NCBI GenBank assembly: GCA_016286365.1
Contig: JAEESN010000019.1
Span: 1 to 43,900 of the forward strand
Direction: 5' to 3'
From: Treponema sp.
Lineage (GTDB): Bacteria; Spirochaetota; Spirochaetia; Treponematales; Treponemataceae
DNA length: 43,900 nucleotides
The notes below the pieces were generated by a model. The model was not told the origin of the DNA, searched no databases, and saw nothing but the letters and a program-made list of their open reading frames with translations. Made by a program: the position numbers and the translations under genes. Shown here in pieces: positions 1-8,765 of this stretch. Each line of letters starts with the position of its first letter. The first letter of the stretch is position 1.

Positions 1-3000
1 GTTTTTGTACCTGAGCCGGATGCTTTTTTACCGGAATCAGTTTTCTTTGTGCCGGATGCTTTTTTACCGGATGATTTTGTCCCTGCGGTAGTTTTTGCGG
101 CCGAAGATGCTTTTTGTTTTCCGGCAGATTTTTTTCCCCCGGCTGTCGCAGTCTTTTTTACTTTATCATCAACCTTTTTCTTTGCGCTTTCGAACTGCTT
201 TGTGAATAAATCACACTTATATGCGGCCTTTGTTTTTGCCTTTGAAAGCTCTTTATACATCGTAAGAATTTCTTCTTCCTGAGATTTTTTTGCACCAAGA
301 AGTTTTAAGCTCGTAAAGAGGGCAAGACTGTAATCACTTGTTTCTTTATTGAACCACCAGATGTTATCAAAACAGTTTGCACCGCTCAAAAGTCCGCTGT
401 AATTTCCTTTGATGATTGTCTTGACGAATGCTTCTTCCTTTTTCTTTGTTGTTTTTTCTGTTACGCCTGTAGAAGAAAGGATAAAGAGCCTTGTTAATTC
501 TTTTTTTGCATCGTAGCCGTTCTTCCAGCATTCTTTAATTTCTTTAGAAGCTTCCATTTCCTTTACAAACTCGTCAAACTTTCTTGCAAAGCCTGTCGCA
601 ACAGAAAGCGTGGTTTCGGAAATCTTTCCACAAAGCGCCCATAAAACAAAGAGGTTTTTAAGATTTTCATCACTCAGTTTAAATGTGTAAATAAATTCTT
701 TTGCTCCTTCGCATTTTAAAAGGGCTTTTGTGAGGTCGGCCGGTTTTTTACCAGGTTTCTTATTGTTTATCTTTGTAACACGGGTGAGCCTGTCTGTAAC
801 ATCTTTTATGAATGTAGATTTCTTTACAGCTTCTGTTTTAGCCTTGACCTTTGACTTAGATTTTTTATCACCTTTTGCGACGGCTTCATCAATCTTTTTC
901 TGTGCGTACACACATTCGGTTTCAAAAGCGAGTGCTTCTTTTTCCGAAGCCTTCAGGATAAGCGGAATCTTTTTTTCTTCTTTAATGTCCAGTACATCAG
1001 GAAGAACTTTTTTTACATATTCTGCCATTGCAGTATATAAATCCTTATAGATGATTTCCTGCCATGCAGTTTCTATGTCTACACAGCCGCTTCCGTTTAA
1101 GAAATCACAGAGGATCCTGTATCGGTTATCGCTTGTGTCCTGTACTTCGTAAATATTTAAGAATACCTGATACTCAAAACCATTGAGCATTACAAACATT
1201 CCTTTTTCACAGATGTCCGATGAGCGTCTTATGAACCACAGGCCCGAACGGTGTTCCTGGAAAATACAGTAGTGATTAGAATCGGCAGTGAGATTTAATC
1301 CTTCTCCGATTGTTCGTGTCTTCATTTCGATGCCGGTTCCGTTTTTAAATGCATAAGGATCCGAAAGTTTTATCCATCCGTGAGCCTGTTCGTATTTATT
1401 GTTGTAGAAAACAACGGCGCGTTCATTTCCGGCTCCGTTTGAATATGCAAATACATTTTCGTTTACGTGTCCGTCTTCCCATAAATCATAGAATAAGAAA
1501 TTATCAACACCAGAGAAGAGCCAGCGTTTTTTCATAAGAGGGAAGATGTCGTGCCAGTGGCGGTCTATAAGATATTGATTAGGTTTTTCGTCTTTATAGG
1601 CCTTTGTATATTCCATACCATATTTTTCGGTAAAGCCTTCTATCTGTCCGTGACCGAACATCGGAAGTCCCGGCATGGTAATCATGAGTGTACAGCAGCC
1701 AAAATATTTATCTCCGTCGCCAAACTGTGCAATGGCAGTTTCTTCGTCCGGATTATTCATAAAGTTTACGTAGCGCTTTAAAACCTGAGGATCAAAGGTG
1801 ATTGTATTTTTAACAGTTTCCCTGTATTTCTGATTCTGTTCCTTTTTGAGCATGTTCATGAATGCAGAGTTATAAACACGGTGCATGCCAAGTGTTCTTA
1901 CAAAGTAGCCTTCCATCATCCAGAAAGCTTCGGCTAAGAGAAGAGTGTCCGGGCATTCTTTTGCCACACGGTCTACAACTTCCCTCCAGAATTCATTTGG
2001 AATTGCATCGTTGAACTGCTTTGTGCTTAAGCCTGTTTCGCTTCTTGTTGCAATGTCTCCACCGTGGCCAGGTTCAGGGTACCAGAGTCGTCTGATTGAT
2101 TTTTTAGCAAGAACCATTGCGGCATCAAAACGGATGATAGGGAAATTCTGTGCTACGTGTAAAATTTCCTGCATAACCGCTTCTCGTGCTTCCGGGTTCA
2201 AAAAGTCGATCTGTGCCGTGTCGTTCCATGGAAGACCTGTTCCGTCATTTCCGTGGTAAATGTATCGCACATCTCCGGTCTGATTATCAACCCGCTTAAA
2301 TACAACTGCACAGTCGTTCTTTGAGTAGTAGTGATCTTCAAGGAAGATTGAAGTACGCGGATCCTGCGAAAGGTTTTCTCCATTAAAGCTATAGTGTGGG
2401 AAAGGACAGTCTCGTCTCTGGATAAAAAGATCCGGGCGGTTCATAACCCAGTTTCCATCCATACCGGTGTGGTTTGGAACCATATCCGAAGCAAGTCTTA
2501 TTCCTCTTTGCCAGCACCTTTGTCTTAAGTTTGCAAGGGCATCCCATCCACCGATGTTCTGTGCAATATTGTAATCATAAAGACTGTATGCACTTGCCGC
2601 TGCTTCCGGGTTTCCGCATATCTGTTTGATTCTTTTACTTGCTTTAGAGCGTTCCCAAAGTCCTATGAGCCAGAGTCCTGTAAAGCCTTCGTCACGAAGA
2701 CGGTCAAGTTCAGGGTCGGGAATCTGGTCGAGCCTTGTGATAGGATAGCCGTACTGTTTTGTAAGCTGGTCGAGCCATACTAAAACTGTTTTTGCCATAA
2801 GGATAACGTTTGGCATCCAGTCACTGTCGGCACTAAAGCGTTCGTATTCGTTCATCAGGTTTTCGTAAGAATAAGGCTCCATGTCAGGAAGCCCACCTCC
2901 GAATCCCTGCCACATTGCTTTTTCTTCTTCGCTTATTGCATCCATTCCGGCAAGAATACGCTTGAGCCATTCACCAAGAAAATCTGCCCAGTGTGTCTGG

Positions 3001-3701
3001 ATGTAATCAAGCTGACCCTTAAGGCTTTCCGGAGAAAACATCATCGGTTCACGAAGGAGCGAAATCAGTGTGTTTGAATATGGACCAAAGCCCGGAAGCT
3101 TCTGTGCAAATTTTTGAATGCTTGCCCAGGTTTTGGAATAGAGTTTATTTTTAGAAAGAGTTTTGTCGCTGAATAAAAGATTGAACGGTTTAAAAGCCGG
3201 GTTTTCGTTTGCAAGATGAAGGAGAATCAGTTCTTCAAGGGTCTGCTCGCGGTTTGTTCTTTCTTTTTTAGTTCCCGCATCCATCGCCGTGCGGTTAAGA
3301 TAATCTTCTGCGGTGGTTCGTTCATCATAAACTTCTACAGGAGGAAATTCTTTTATAAAATCTAAAAGAAGACCATCAACCTGCTCTGTGCCGAATTCTT
3401 TATTTAAAAGAGCAAGAAGGTCTGTCATAAAAGAATTAACCTTGTCGCGTCTGTAAAGCATGCAGACATAATGAAGGATTTCGTCTATAAGACCCATTGC
3501 ATTAAGCTGACCTGCGCTTACTTTTTTATTTTCGTCTTTAGTTGTTTCCTGAATATAATTGTTAAAGAGGAGCTGGAAATCACGCACATTTTTCATGTTC
3601 GCAAAAACGACATTTCCGCTCGAAGCGAATAAACCTTTTTCAAAGCTGCATAAGTCGCGTACTTTTCTGGAAATGTGGAATTCGTTATATGAAATATGCA
3701 T
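1..3701 (-). CDS. Large GH13 alpha-amylase-family protein (C-terminus beyond window)
   Basis: Alpha-glucan-acting glycoside hydrolase family 13 protein, at least 1233 residues; it is cut by the left edge. The start ATG at 3701 has a GAGGAAC ribosome site and a TATAAT box at 3742-3737. The first ~330 residues are helical and of unknown fold. The catalytic barrel follows: region I DMVPNHTG near residue 408, region II IIRFDAAM near 523 (nucleophile Asp), region III LLLAEAFW near 588 (acid/base Glu), region IV MNNPDEE near 650. Region IV has NPD in place of the usual NHD. A long C-terminal part with no recognised domain ends in a Lys/Ala/Ser/Gly tail from about residue 1180, with GKKASG repeated every 12 residues. 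No signal peptide is seen, so it is probably cytoplasmic. With malQ at 5.2-7.3 kb it suggests glycogen or maltodextrin turnover. Exact substrate unknown; activity could be hydrolase or transferase. Confidence 0.85.
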   Translation of the reverse strand, partial: MHISYNEFHISRKVRDLCSFEKGLFASSGNVVFANMKNVRDFQLLFNNYIQETTKDENKKVSAGQLNAMGLIDEILHYVCMLYRRDKVNSFMTDLLALLNKEFGTEQVDGLLLDFIKEFPPVEVYDERTTAEDYLNRTAMDAGTKKERTNREQTLEELILLHLANENPAFKPFNLLFSDKTLSKNKLYSKTWASIQKFAQKLPGFGPYSNTLISLLREPMMFSPESLKGQLDYIQTHWADFLGEWLKRILAGMDAISEEEKAMWQGFGGGLPDMEPYSYENLMNEYERFSADSDWMPNVILMAKTVLVWLDQLTKQYGYPITRLDQIPDPELDRLRDEGFTGLWLIGLWERSKASKRIKQICGNPEAAASAYSLYDYNIAQNIGGWDALANLRQRCWQRGIRLASDMVPNHTGMDGNWVMNRPDLFIQRRDCPFPHYSFNGENLSQDPRTSIFLEDHYYSKNDCAVVFKRVDNQTGDVRYIYHGNDGTGLPWNDTAQIDFLNPEAREAVMQEILHVAQNFPIIRFDAAMVLAKKSIRRLWYPEPGHGGDIATRSETGLSTKQFNDAIPNEFWREVVDRVAKECPDTLLLAEAFWMMEGYFVRTLGMHRVYNSAFMNMLKKEQNQKYRETVKNTITFDPQVLKRYVNFMNNPDEETAIAQFGDGDKYFGCCTLMITMPGLPMFGHGQIEGFTEKYGMEYTKAYKDEKPNQYLIDRHWHDIFPLMKKRWLFSGVDNFLFYDLWEDGHVNENVFAYSNGAGNERAVVFYNNKYEQAHGWIKLSDPYAFKNGTGIEMKTRTIGEGLNLTADSNHYCIFQEHRSGLWFIRRSSDICEKGMFVMLNGFEYQVFLNIYEVQDTSDNRYRILCDFLNGSGCVDIETAWQEIIYKDLYTAMAEYVKKVLPDVLDIKEEKKIPLILKASEKEALAFETECVYAQKKIDEAVAKGDKKSKSKVKAKTEAVKKSTFIKDVTDRLTRVTKINNKKPGKKPADLTKALLKCEGAKEFIYTFKLSDENLKNLFVLWALCGKISETTLSVATGFARKFDEFVKEMEASKEIKECWKNGYDAKKELTRLFILSSTGVTEKTTKKKEEAFVKTIIKGNYSGLLSGANCFDNIWWFNKETSDYSLALFTSLKLLGAKKSQEEEILTMYKELSKAKTKAAYKCDLFTKQFESAKKKVDDKVKKTATAGGKKSAGKQKASSAAKTTAGTKSSGKKASGTKKTDSGKKASGSGTK
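14..74 (-). repeat. Imperfect tandem repeat coding the Lys/Gly/Ser tail
   Basis: A 21-bp block (GCCGGATGCTTTTTTACCGG plus A) occurs at 15 and again at 51, a spacing of 36 bp or 12 codons. It encodes the repeated GKKASG units of the GH13 C-terminal tail. The repeat may continue past the window edge. Confidence 0.6.
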
Positions 3702-3782
3702 TTTTGTTCCTCGTCATAAACTTAGTCAGACATAATATTATAACATGAAAAACAAAAAAAATGCCCGAAAAAAAATGTAGAT

Positions 3783-4439
3783 TCAGATAAATTTGTTGAT
3801 TTCCATAATATCATAAAAATTGCAGGTGAGGGCTCTGGCCAGGGAATTGATTGTTTGTCCCGAAGCCTGATTTATGTCATTCTGCCTCTGCTCGTAAAGC
3901 TGAATCATGCGAAGGGAAACTCCACTAAGGTCTGAAAGTTCTTTTTGTGTGAGCCCCTGTGCTTTTCTGATTTTCTGAAGGCGGGTTGGGAATGCTTTTT
4001 TATTTTCCAGAATGATTTTATCTGCAATATTTACAAACTTTGAAATATCAGCTTCGTGAAGAATATAGCGCGAAAGAATTACAGAAGGAACAAGACCGTA
4101 TTCCTGTAAGTCAGAAAACTTTAATCCGGAATACCACTGATAATATGCAAGCACCCAGCCAAGCCAGAATTCTTTTTCCTGTTTTATAAGGGGTTCAACT
4201 GCGGGTATGAGGTCAGCACCAATTTGTGTTAGTGTTTTCCGGCACAATTCTATGCCGGACATTCCTGCAATGTACTTTGGATTTGCGTGTTCAAATTTTC
4301 CGGCTACCCCTGACTGAATAAAATAAAGGAAAAAACGGTCTGCGTCGTATTTTAAGGTTCTGAGGGCATAATCAAACATTACACCAAGATTTTTCTGTGC
4401 GTCATTCAAATAAAACCGGGGGTATGCGTGTGTCGCCAT
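3783..4439 (-). CDS. XRE-family HTH protein, putative antitoxin/regulator partner of DUF3990
   Basis: 218 residues. Residues ~150-212 form a lambda-repressor-like helix-turn-helix (RLQKIRKAQGLTQKELSD...SGVSLRMIQLYE), so this part should bind DNA. The N-terminal ~145 residues are of a type I associate with DUF3990 operons (NLGVMFDYAL, KYIAGMSGIELC, GWVLAYYQW), without an assigned function. The start at 4439 has a perfect AGGAGG about 8 nt upstream and lies inside the end of the DUF3990 gene, so the frames overlap by 38 bp and translation is probably coupled. By analogy with type II toxin-antitoxin loci, it may neutralise the DUF3990 protein and repress the shared promoter at 5107-5159. The role is inferred from arrangement only. 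Confidence 0.75.
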   Translation of the reverse strand: MATHAYPRFYLNDAQKNLGVMFDYALRTLKYDADRFFLYFIQSGVAGKFEHANPKYIAGMSGIELCRKTLTQIGADLIPAVEPLIKQEKEFWLGWVLAYYQWYSGLKFSDLQEYGLVPSVILSRYILHEADISKFVNIADKIILENKKAFPTRLQKIRKAQGLTQKELSDLSGVSLRMIQLYEQRQNDINQASGQTINSLARALTCNFYDIMEINKFI

Positions 4440-5103
4440 TTTTAATTCCTCCTCTTATGATATCCATGATAAAAAGTGCGTCCGGATTATTTATTTCTGA
4501 GTCTGAACGTATCCTGAAAAAAGCTTCTCTTGCATTTGTATCGCGTAGTATTTTTTTTGGATAATATATATTTTTGTTTGCAGAAGTGCAGGAAACAAAT
4601 GAAATCTGCGAAAAAGCTTTTTTTGATTTCAAAACAACCTGCTCGCCGAGTTTTCCCAGATACATTGCCTGATTAAGTTTCTGAATAGAAATTGTGTTAT
4701 TCAAAAAGGCATTTGCAAAAGAAAAATATGAATCATCAGCACGATAGCCCCGGATTATGTCGTATTTTTTATAGGGAATAGAAAAATGTTTTAAAATATA
4801 CTGCTTTGCCGCAATGGAAATATCAGAGTCCAACACAAAGGTTCTGTTTTCAAGAAGGATGGAAAGCCAGTTTAAGATATTGTATTTGTTTTGTGAAAGA
4901 TTGAGAACAGTAAGTCCTTCGGGGTTTAAAAGATATTCGTTAGAAAAACTATCCTTTTCTTCGCTGCAGCCCCATTCCTTTGCAAGCTCTGAATCTTCGG
5001 TACAATAAAAGCCGTATCCATAATCATTTTTTGGATTTCCAGAATGGTATTTGGGAAGTTTGATAATACTTTCAGAGCCGTGGTAAAGTTTAATTTGTTT
5101 CAT
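4402..5103 (-). CDS. DUF3990 protein, ADP-ribosyltransferase-like putative toxin
   Basis: 233 residues, first gene of a two-gene unit with the overlapping XRE protein. It begins with IKLYHGSESII, followed by DYGYGFYCTED, YDIIRGYRADDSYF and LGEQVVLKSKKAFSQISF. These are the conserved blocks of DUF3990, a family that resembles ADP-ribosyltransferases (His of YHGS, Tyr of GFY, Glu/Gln near the end). The same blocks occur in the second copy at 31188-31763. No signal peptide, so it would act in the cytosol. The ATG at 5103 lacks a visible ribosome site, in contrast with the AGGAGG before the downstream gene. That would favour more regulator than toxin, a common toxin-antitoxin arrangement. Toxin activity and target are inferred; residue assignments come from motif resemblance only. 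Confidence 0.75.
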   Translation of the reverse strand: MKQIKLYHGSESIIKLPKYHSGNPKNDYGYGFYCTEDSELAKEWGCSEEKDSFSNEYLLNPEGLTVLNLSQNKYNILNWLSILLENRTFVLDSDISIAAKQYILKHFSIPYKKYDIIRGYRADDSYFSFANAFLNNTISIQKLNQAMYLGKLGEQVVLKSKKAFSQISFVSCTSANKNIYYPKKILRDTNAREAFFRIRSDSEINNPDALFIMDIIRGGIKNGDTRIPPVLFE

Positions 5104-5106
5104 ATA

Positions 5107-5159
5107 ACTATCGCTATAACGATAGTGTTATTATAGCGCTTAAACGATAGTTTCGGCAA
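5107..5159 (-). promoter_or_regulatory. Promoter with overlapping CGATAGT operator half-sites (DUF3990/XRE)
   Basis: On the minus strand TTGCCG (5159-5154) and a perfect TATAAT (5135-5130) are 18 bp apart. Three copies of the heptamer CGATAGT/ACTATCG surround the -10: at 5107-5113 and 5120-5126 (inverted, 6 bp apart) and at 5145-5151 inside the spacer. CGCTATAA (5112-5119) is also the reverse complement of TTATAGCG (5131-5138). This is the layout expected for autorepression by the HTH partner, which is inferred. Confidence 0.65.
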
Positions 5160-5188
5160 GTTAATTATTTATATTGATTATCTTTTTC

Positions 5189-7282
5189 CTATTTATTCCG
5201 TAAAGACGCAATCCCGGCTATTTTTTGAATGAGCTCTTTGTTTTGGGAAAGGTCTTCTACGGAGCATGGCATTCTCCAGGTCCAGTTGAATTTTGTTACT
5301 GTTCCCGGGATGTTTATGCGTTCATCCTCGGCACGAGAAAGCCAGAGAGATTTATCCATATAAAGAAGGTCTTCGAGCGGCGGGATAAAAAGAAGGCTTT
5401 GGGCTTTTGCGCTTGCTTTTAGAATCATTCGGGCGAGTTCTGGAGTAAACTCGTTCTTATAAAGCTCAGAAGTTTTTTGAATAAGCTCCTGGTCTGAAAG
5501 TTCGAATAGAGGGCCTGCGTTTGTTCCGGCGCTTTCGGGGATAAAGTCGGCAGCGTTTTCTTTTATAAAGGCTTTGATGCTTTCTTTTTCGTCGTTCCAC
5601 CACTGGCGGATTGTGCTTGAATCGTGGACAGAAGTCGTTACAACAGATAGAGGCTCGTATTCTTTAAACGGAACAAACGGCTGATCTTTTTCGCCCCAGT
5701 TACGGCACCAGCGCACTACGCGAAGGCCAAGGATATCATGCTCTTTCATAACTTCAGGAACGCATTGAATGTTTACACCAAGGTCTTCGCCGCATGGAAT
5801 CATTTTGTTGTCTTTTACAATTGCATCAAAGATTTCGGATGCCTGTTTCTGCCAGAGCTTTTCGTTCTTTTTGGAAAGTTCTGCAAAAAGGGCGCATAGA
5901 AGGTCTTTTTCTTTCTGGTTAAGAGATTTCCAGGAAGTGGACTGTTCGTACGTCCACAGCGGCACAAAGCGGTTTTTGTCCACTTCCAGAAGGGCCCTGT
6001 TAGACCAGTACGAAACTAAAACCTGTTTAATCCTATGTTCCGCTTCCTTTTCGGTAAGGCCCGATAAATCAGTTTTCCAGAAATCTGAACTTCCCTTAAC
6101 GCTGTTTTTAAAAAGCCAGAGTTCTTCGCCTTCGAGCTTGTTACAGAAAAGTTCCAGAATCTTGTGAGAATTTTCGTAATTCCAGGTTATATCCTGAATA
6201 GCAGAAGTTGGAATATGAGGTTGGCTGAGCCAGCGGATTCTGTCGTCATCAAAACCAAGTTCATAAAGCTCAGTTTTTTTGATGGCAGCATATGGTTCTG
6301 TGTGGCCGTTTAAAGCATTACAGTCGTCTTCCGGAATTGCCCAGATTCTGAAAAATCCCAGGATGTGATCGAGCCTGTATGCGTCGTAAAACCTTGAAGC
6401 GAGTTTTAAGCGGTTTTTCCACCACGAGTAATTATCATCTTTAAGTTTTTTCCAATTATAAATAGGAAAGCCCCAATTCTGCCCGTCTGGATTTTCTCCG
6501 TCACTTGGGGATCCGGCTCTTAAGCTTTGAGTAAAATAATCAGGGTAAGCCCATGCGTCGCAGGAATCTTCGTTCATCAAAATAGGCATATCACCTTTTA
6601 CCATGATTCCAAGCTCATGCACTTTTTTGATTGCGCTTTCGAACTGGCAGAATGCATGCATCTGAATCCACGCGTAAAAAAGATGTTCTTTTACAAAAGC
6701 CTTTTTGCTCCACAGTTTTAATATTTCTTCTTCGGATTTTTTCTGATCGTCCTTGTGCCAGGTTTTCCAGCTTGCCTGCATGTAATTCCATTTGAGGTTT
6801 TTATATACGGCATAAGTTTTTACCCAGGAATTATGTTTAATCCATTCAGAAAGTTCTTCGGACACTTCGCCTTTTTTGCCTTCGGATGTAAGCTCATACA
6901 ATTTTTTTAAAAGCGAGATTTTGGTGTTTAAAATTGAATCATAATCATAACGAAGGGCGTATGGAGTGTTTTTTATAAACTTATCGTAATCAGTTTTAAA
7001 ATCAGAATCAGTTTTATAAAGCGTATCAAATTCCGGAATATCTTTTACAGTGATATAAATCGGATGAAGGGCAAAAGCAGAAAGACCTGAATAAGGAGAG
7101 CTCTGAGTTCCCGTGTCGTTTACCGGTAAAAGCTGAATGATAGAAAGGCCGGCAGTTTTACAAAATTCTGCAAATAAGGCTAAATCTTTAAATTCACCTA
7201 TGCAGGGATTTTCTTTTGAATAAAGCGCACCAAGAGGAACTGCGACACCTGTGATTTTTTCAAGCTTTCCGTTTTTAAACAT
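5189..7282 (-). CDS. malQ: 4-alpha-glucanotransferase (GH77, disproportionating enzyme)
   Basis: About 697 residues. Transfers alpha-1,4-glucan segments between maltodextrins in the cytoplasm, in glycogen/maltose metabolism. GH77 signatures: GVAVPLGALYS and PYSGLSAFALHPIYI near the N-terminus; YRLDHILGFFRIWAIP (nucleophile Asp, about residue 304); CGEDLGV (acid/base Glu, about 499); VHDSSTIRQWW (stabilising Asp, about 552). The RLDHILGFFRIW form resembles the DPE2-like branch rather than the E. coli type, but no N-terminal starch-binding domain is evident. The frame is open upstream to 7375, but MFKNGKLEK at 7282 is the best start: a TATAAT box (7294-7289) lies only 6 nt upstream, implying a leaderless message with no ribosome site. 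ATG 7309 is an alternative. Confidence 0.9.
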   Translation of the reverse strand: MFKNGKLEKITGVAVPLGALYSKENPCIGEFKDLALFAEFCKTAGLSIIQLLPVNDTGTQSSPYSGLSAFALHPIYITVKDIPEFDTLYKTDSDFKTDYDKFIKNTPYALRYDYDSILNTKISLLKKLYELTSEGKKGEVSEELSEWIKHNSWVKTYAVYKNLKWNYMQASWKTWHKDDQKKSEEEILKLWSKKAFVKEHLFYAWIQMHAFCQFESAIKKVHELGIMVKGDMPILMNEDSCDAWAYPDYFTQSLRAGSPSDGENPDGQNWGFPIYNWKKLKDDNYSWWKNRLKLASRFYDAYRLDHILGFFRIWAIPEDDCNALNGHTEPYAAIKKTELYELGFDDDRIRWLSQPHIPTSAIQDITWNYENSHKILELFCNKLEGEELWLFKNSVKGSSDFWKTDLSGLTEKEAEHRIKQVLVSYWSNRALLEVDKNRFVPLWTYEQSTSWKSLNQKEKDLLCALFAELSKKNEKLWQKQASEIFDAIVKDNKMIPCGEDLGVNIQCVPEVMKEHDILGLRVVRWCRNWGEKDQPFVPFKEYEPLSVVTTSVHDSSTIRQWWNDEKESIKAFIKENAADFIPESAGTNAGPLFELSDQELIQKTSELYKNEFTPELARMILKASAKAQSLLFIPPLEDLLYMDKSLWLSRAEDERINIPGTVTKFNWTWRMPCSVEDLSQNKELIQKIAGIASLRNK

Positions 7283-7288
7283 AAAAAA

Positions 7289-7344
7289 ATTATACCATAA
7301 GAATGGCATTTTATGATGTTTTTTTTGGAAAATTTGAATATAAT
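7289..7344. promoter_or_regulatory. Divergent -10 boxes of malQ and tatD, both placed for leaderless mRNAs
   Basis: Minus strand TATAAT at 7294-7289 is 6 nt from the malQ ATG (7282). Plus strand TATAAT at 7339-7344 is 7 nt from the tatD ATG (7352). Neither gene has a Shine-Dalgarno sequence, so transcription would begin at or next to the start codon. No convincing -35 boxes are visible. Confidence 0.55.
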
Positions 7345-7351
7345 TTGATTC

Positions 7352-8224
7352 ATGTTCAGCGATACACACTTTCATTTTAAGATGATGGTTCAGGAAAGAG
7401 GCCTGAATGGATCAGAAATTTTAAAGACAATGGCACAGAGGAATTGCTTTTTTGGTCTTGATATTGGAACAAGATGCGATGACCTTTTGGAGCGCGTAAA
7501 AGTTTGCCATGAAGAAATAAATAAGATTGATGATGAGGGACTTAAGGCTAAGGCATCCTCTTTTATAAAATACAGCGCCGGAATCTGGCCGGATATAGGG
7601 GAAATTAAAGACCGTCAGAATGCCATAAAAAAACTCGAAGAAACAATTATGCTGGCGGGCGAACAGGGAATAAAAATTTCTGCAATCGGTGAAGGCGGAT
7701 TAGATCATCACTGGAATCCTTCCGGGGCAGACGGCCGTTGTGAAGATGATTTTGACGAAGAAATCTACCTGGGCGAAAGAGAGCTTTTTATGATGCAGCT
7801 AAAACTTGCCCAAAAGCTCAAACTTCCAATGATTGTTCATTCCCGCGATGCTTTTTCTGACACATACGAATGCATAAAAGAGTGTGGATATAATAACGGA
7901 ATAATCCACTGTTATAGTTATGGAATAGAAGAAGCGCGTGCATTTTTGGATTTAGGCTGGTACATCGCTTTTGGAGGCGGGGTAACCTATACAAAAAAAA
8001 CAAAAATGGAACAGATGCTTGAGCTTTTAAAATTTGTTCCAAAAGAAAGACTCCTTTGCGAAACTGATGCCCCTTATCTTGCTCCGGTTCCTCACAGAGG
8101 AGAATCAAATACTCCGGTTTTAATTGAGCACGTTTATGATTTTATTTCCCAGGCCCGCGGGGTTTCCAAAGAAGAATTGAGTGTCACGGTTGATGAAAAT
8201 ATTAAAAAGCTATTTAGATTGTAA
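7352..8224 (+). CDS. tatD: TatD-family metal-dependent deoxyribonuclease
   Basis: 290 residues, a TIM-barrel amidohydrolase-like nuclease. Metal-binding and catalytic blocks in order: DTHFHF (residues 4-9), GEGGLDHHW near 113 (usual form EIGLD), PMIVHSRDAF near 157, HCYSYG near 188, LCETDAPYLAPVPHRG near 235. An acidic insert (GADGRCEDDFDEE) follows GLDHH, making it slightly longer than typical 260-residue members. Members trim 3' ends of DNA or act in DNA repair and quality control; the cellular role here is not shown. The start is fixed by the family N-terminus and the -10 box just upstream. Divergent from malQ. Confidence 0.85.
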   Translation: MFSDTHFHFKMMVQERGLNGSEILKTMAQRNCFFGLDIGTRCDDLLERVKVCHEEINKIDDEGLKAKASSFIKYSAGIWPDIGEIKDRQNAIKKLEETIMLAGEQGIKISAIGEGGLDHHWNPSGADGRCEDDFDEEIYLGERELFMMQLKLAQKLKLPMIVHSRDAFSDTYECIKECGYNNGIIHCYSYGIEEARAFLDLGWYIAFGGGVTYTKKTKMEQMLELLKFVPKERLLCETDAPYLAPVPHRGESNTPVLIEHVYDFISQARGVSKEELSVTVDENIKKLFRL

Positions 8225-8288
8225 CTGCGGGCTGCGGGCGCCAGAATGATGAGTTTCGGCAGAAAACAATAATCACAGGGGGACAAAG

Positions 8289-8765
8289 ATGATGATAAAC
8301 ACAACGCTCTGCTATATCGAAAAGGATGATTCATATTTATTGCTTCACCGCATAAAGAAAAATCAGGATATTAACAAGGGTAAGTGGATTGGAATCGGCG
8401 GAAAGTTTGAAGAAAACGAAAGCCCCTACGACTGTGTAAAGCGCGAAGTAAAAGAGGAAACCGGCCTTGAATTACAGAAGGTTGAATATCGCGGAGTTGT
8501 TACCTTTGTTTCAACAGATAAAAACGGAACTTATAACGAGATGATGCATCTTTTCTGGAGCGACAGTTTTACAGGTGTTCAGAAAAAAAGTGATGACTGC
8601 GACGAAGGGGAGCTTGCATGGGTTCCAAAATCAAAAATGAATGAACTTCCACACTGGGAAAGCGATGAATTATTTTTAGATTTAATAGAAAAACGTGTTC
8701 CTTTCTTTTCGCTCAAGTGTGTTTATAAAGATGGTGTCTTAGTAGATCACTTATTCAACGAATGA
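8289..8765 (+). CDS. Nudix hydrolase (MutT/8-oxo-dGTP diphosphatase type)
   Basis: 158 residues. The Nudix box is complete: GGKFEENESPYDCVKREVKEETG, residues ~37-59, matching GX5EX7REUXEEXGU. The N-terminal IEKDDSYLLLHRIKK and the preceding KGKWIGIGGKF resemble the MutT/YtkD type that removes oxidised nucleotides from the pool. The exact substrate cannot be read from sequence. A GGGGGACAA stretch before the ATG supplies a purine-rich ribosome site and matches part of the dispersed repeat seen at 37-41 kb. The 3' end overlaps the convergent radical SAM gene by 15 bp. Either of two adjacent ATGs (8289, 8292) may be used. Confidence 0.85.
   Translation: MMINTTLCYIEKDDSYLLLHRIKKNQDINKGKWIGIGGKFEENESPYDCVKREVKEETGLELQKVEYRGVVTFVSTDKNGTYNEMMHLFWSDSFTGVQKKSDDCDEGELAWVPKSKMNELPHWESDELFLDLIEKRVPFFSLKCVYKDGVLVDHLFNE

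Noticed and set aside
49..2259. Several plus-strand reading frames in the first 3.7 kb
   Set aside because: They lie opposite the long GH13 frame, which has the catalytic motifs and a good start; the plus-strand translations are low-complexity and lack ribosome sites.
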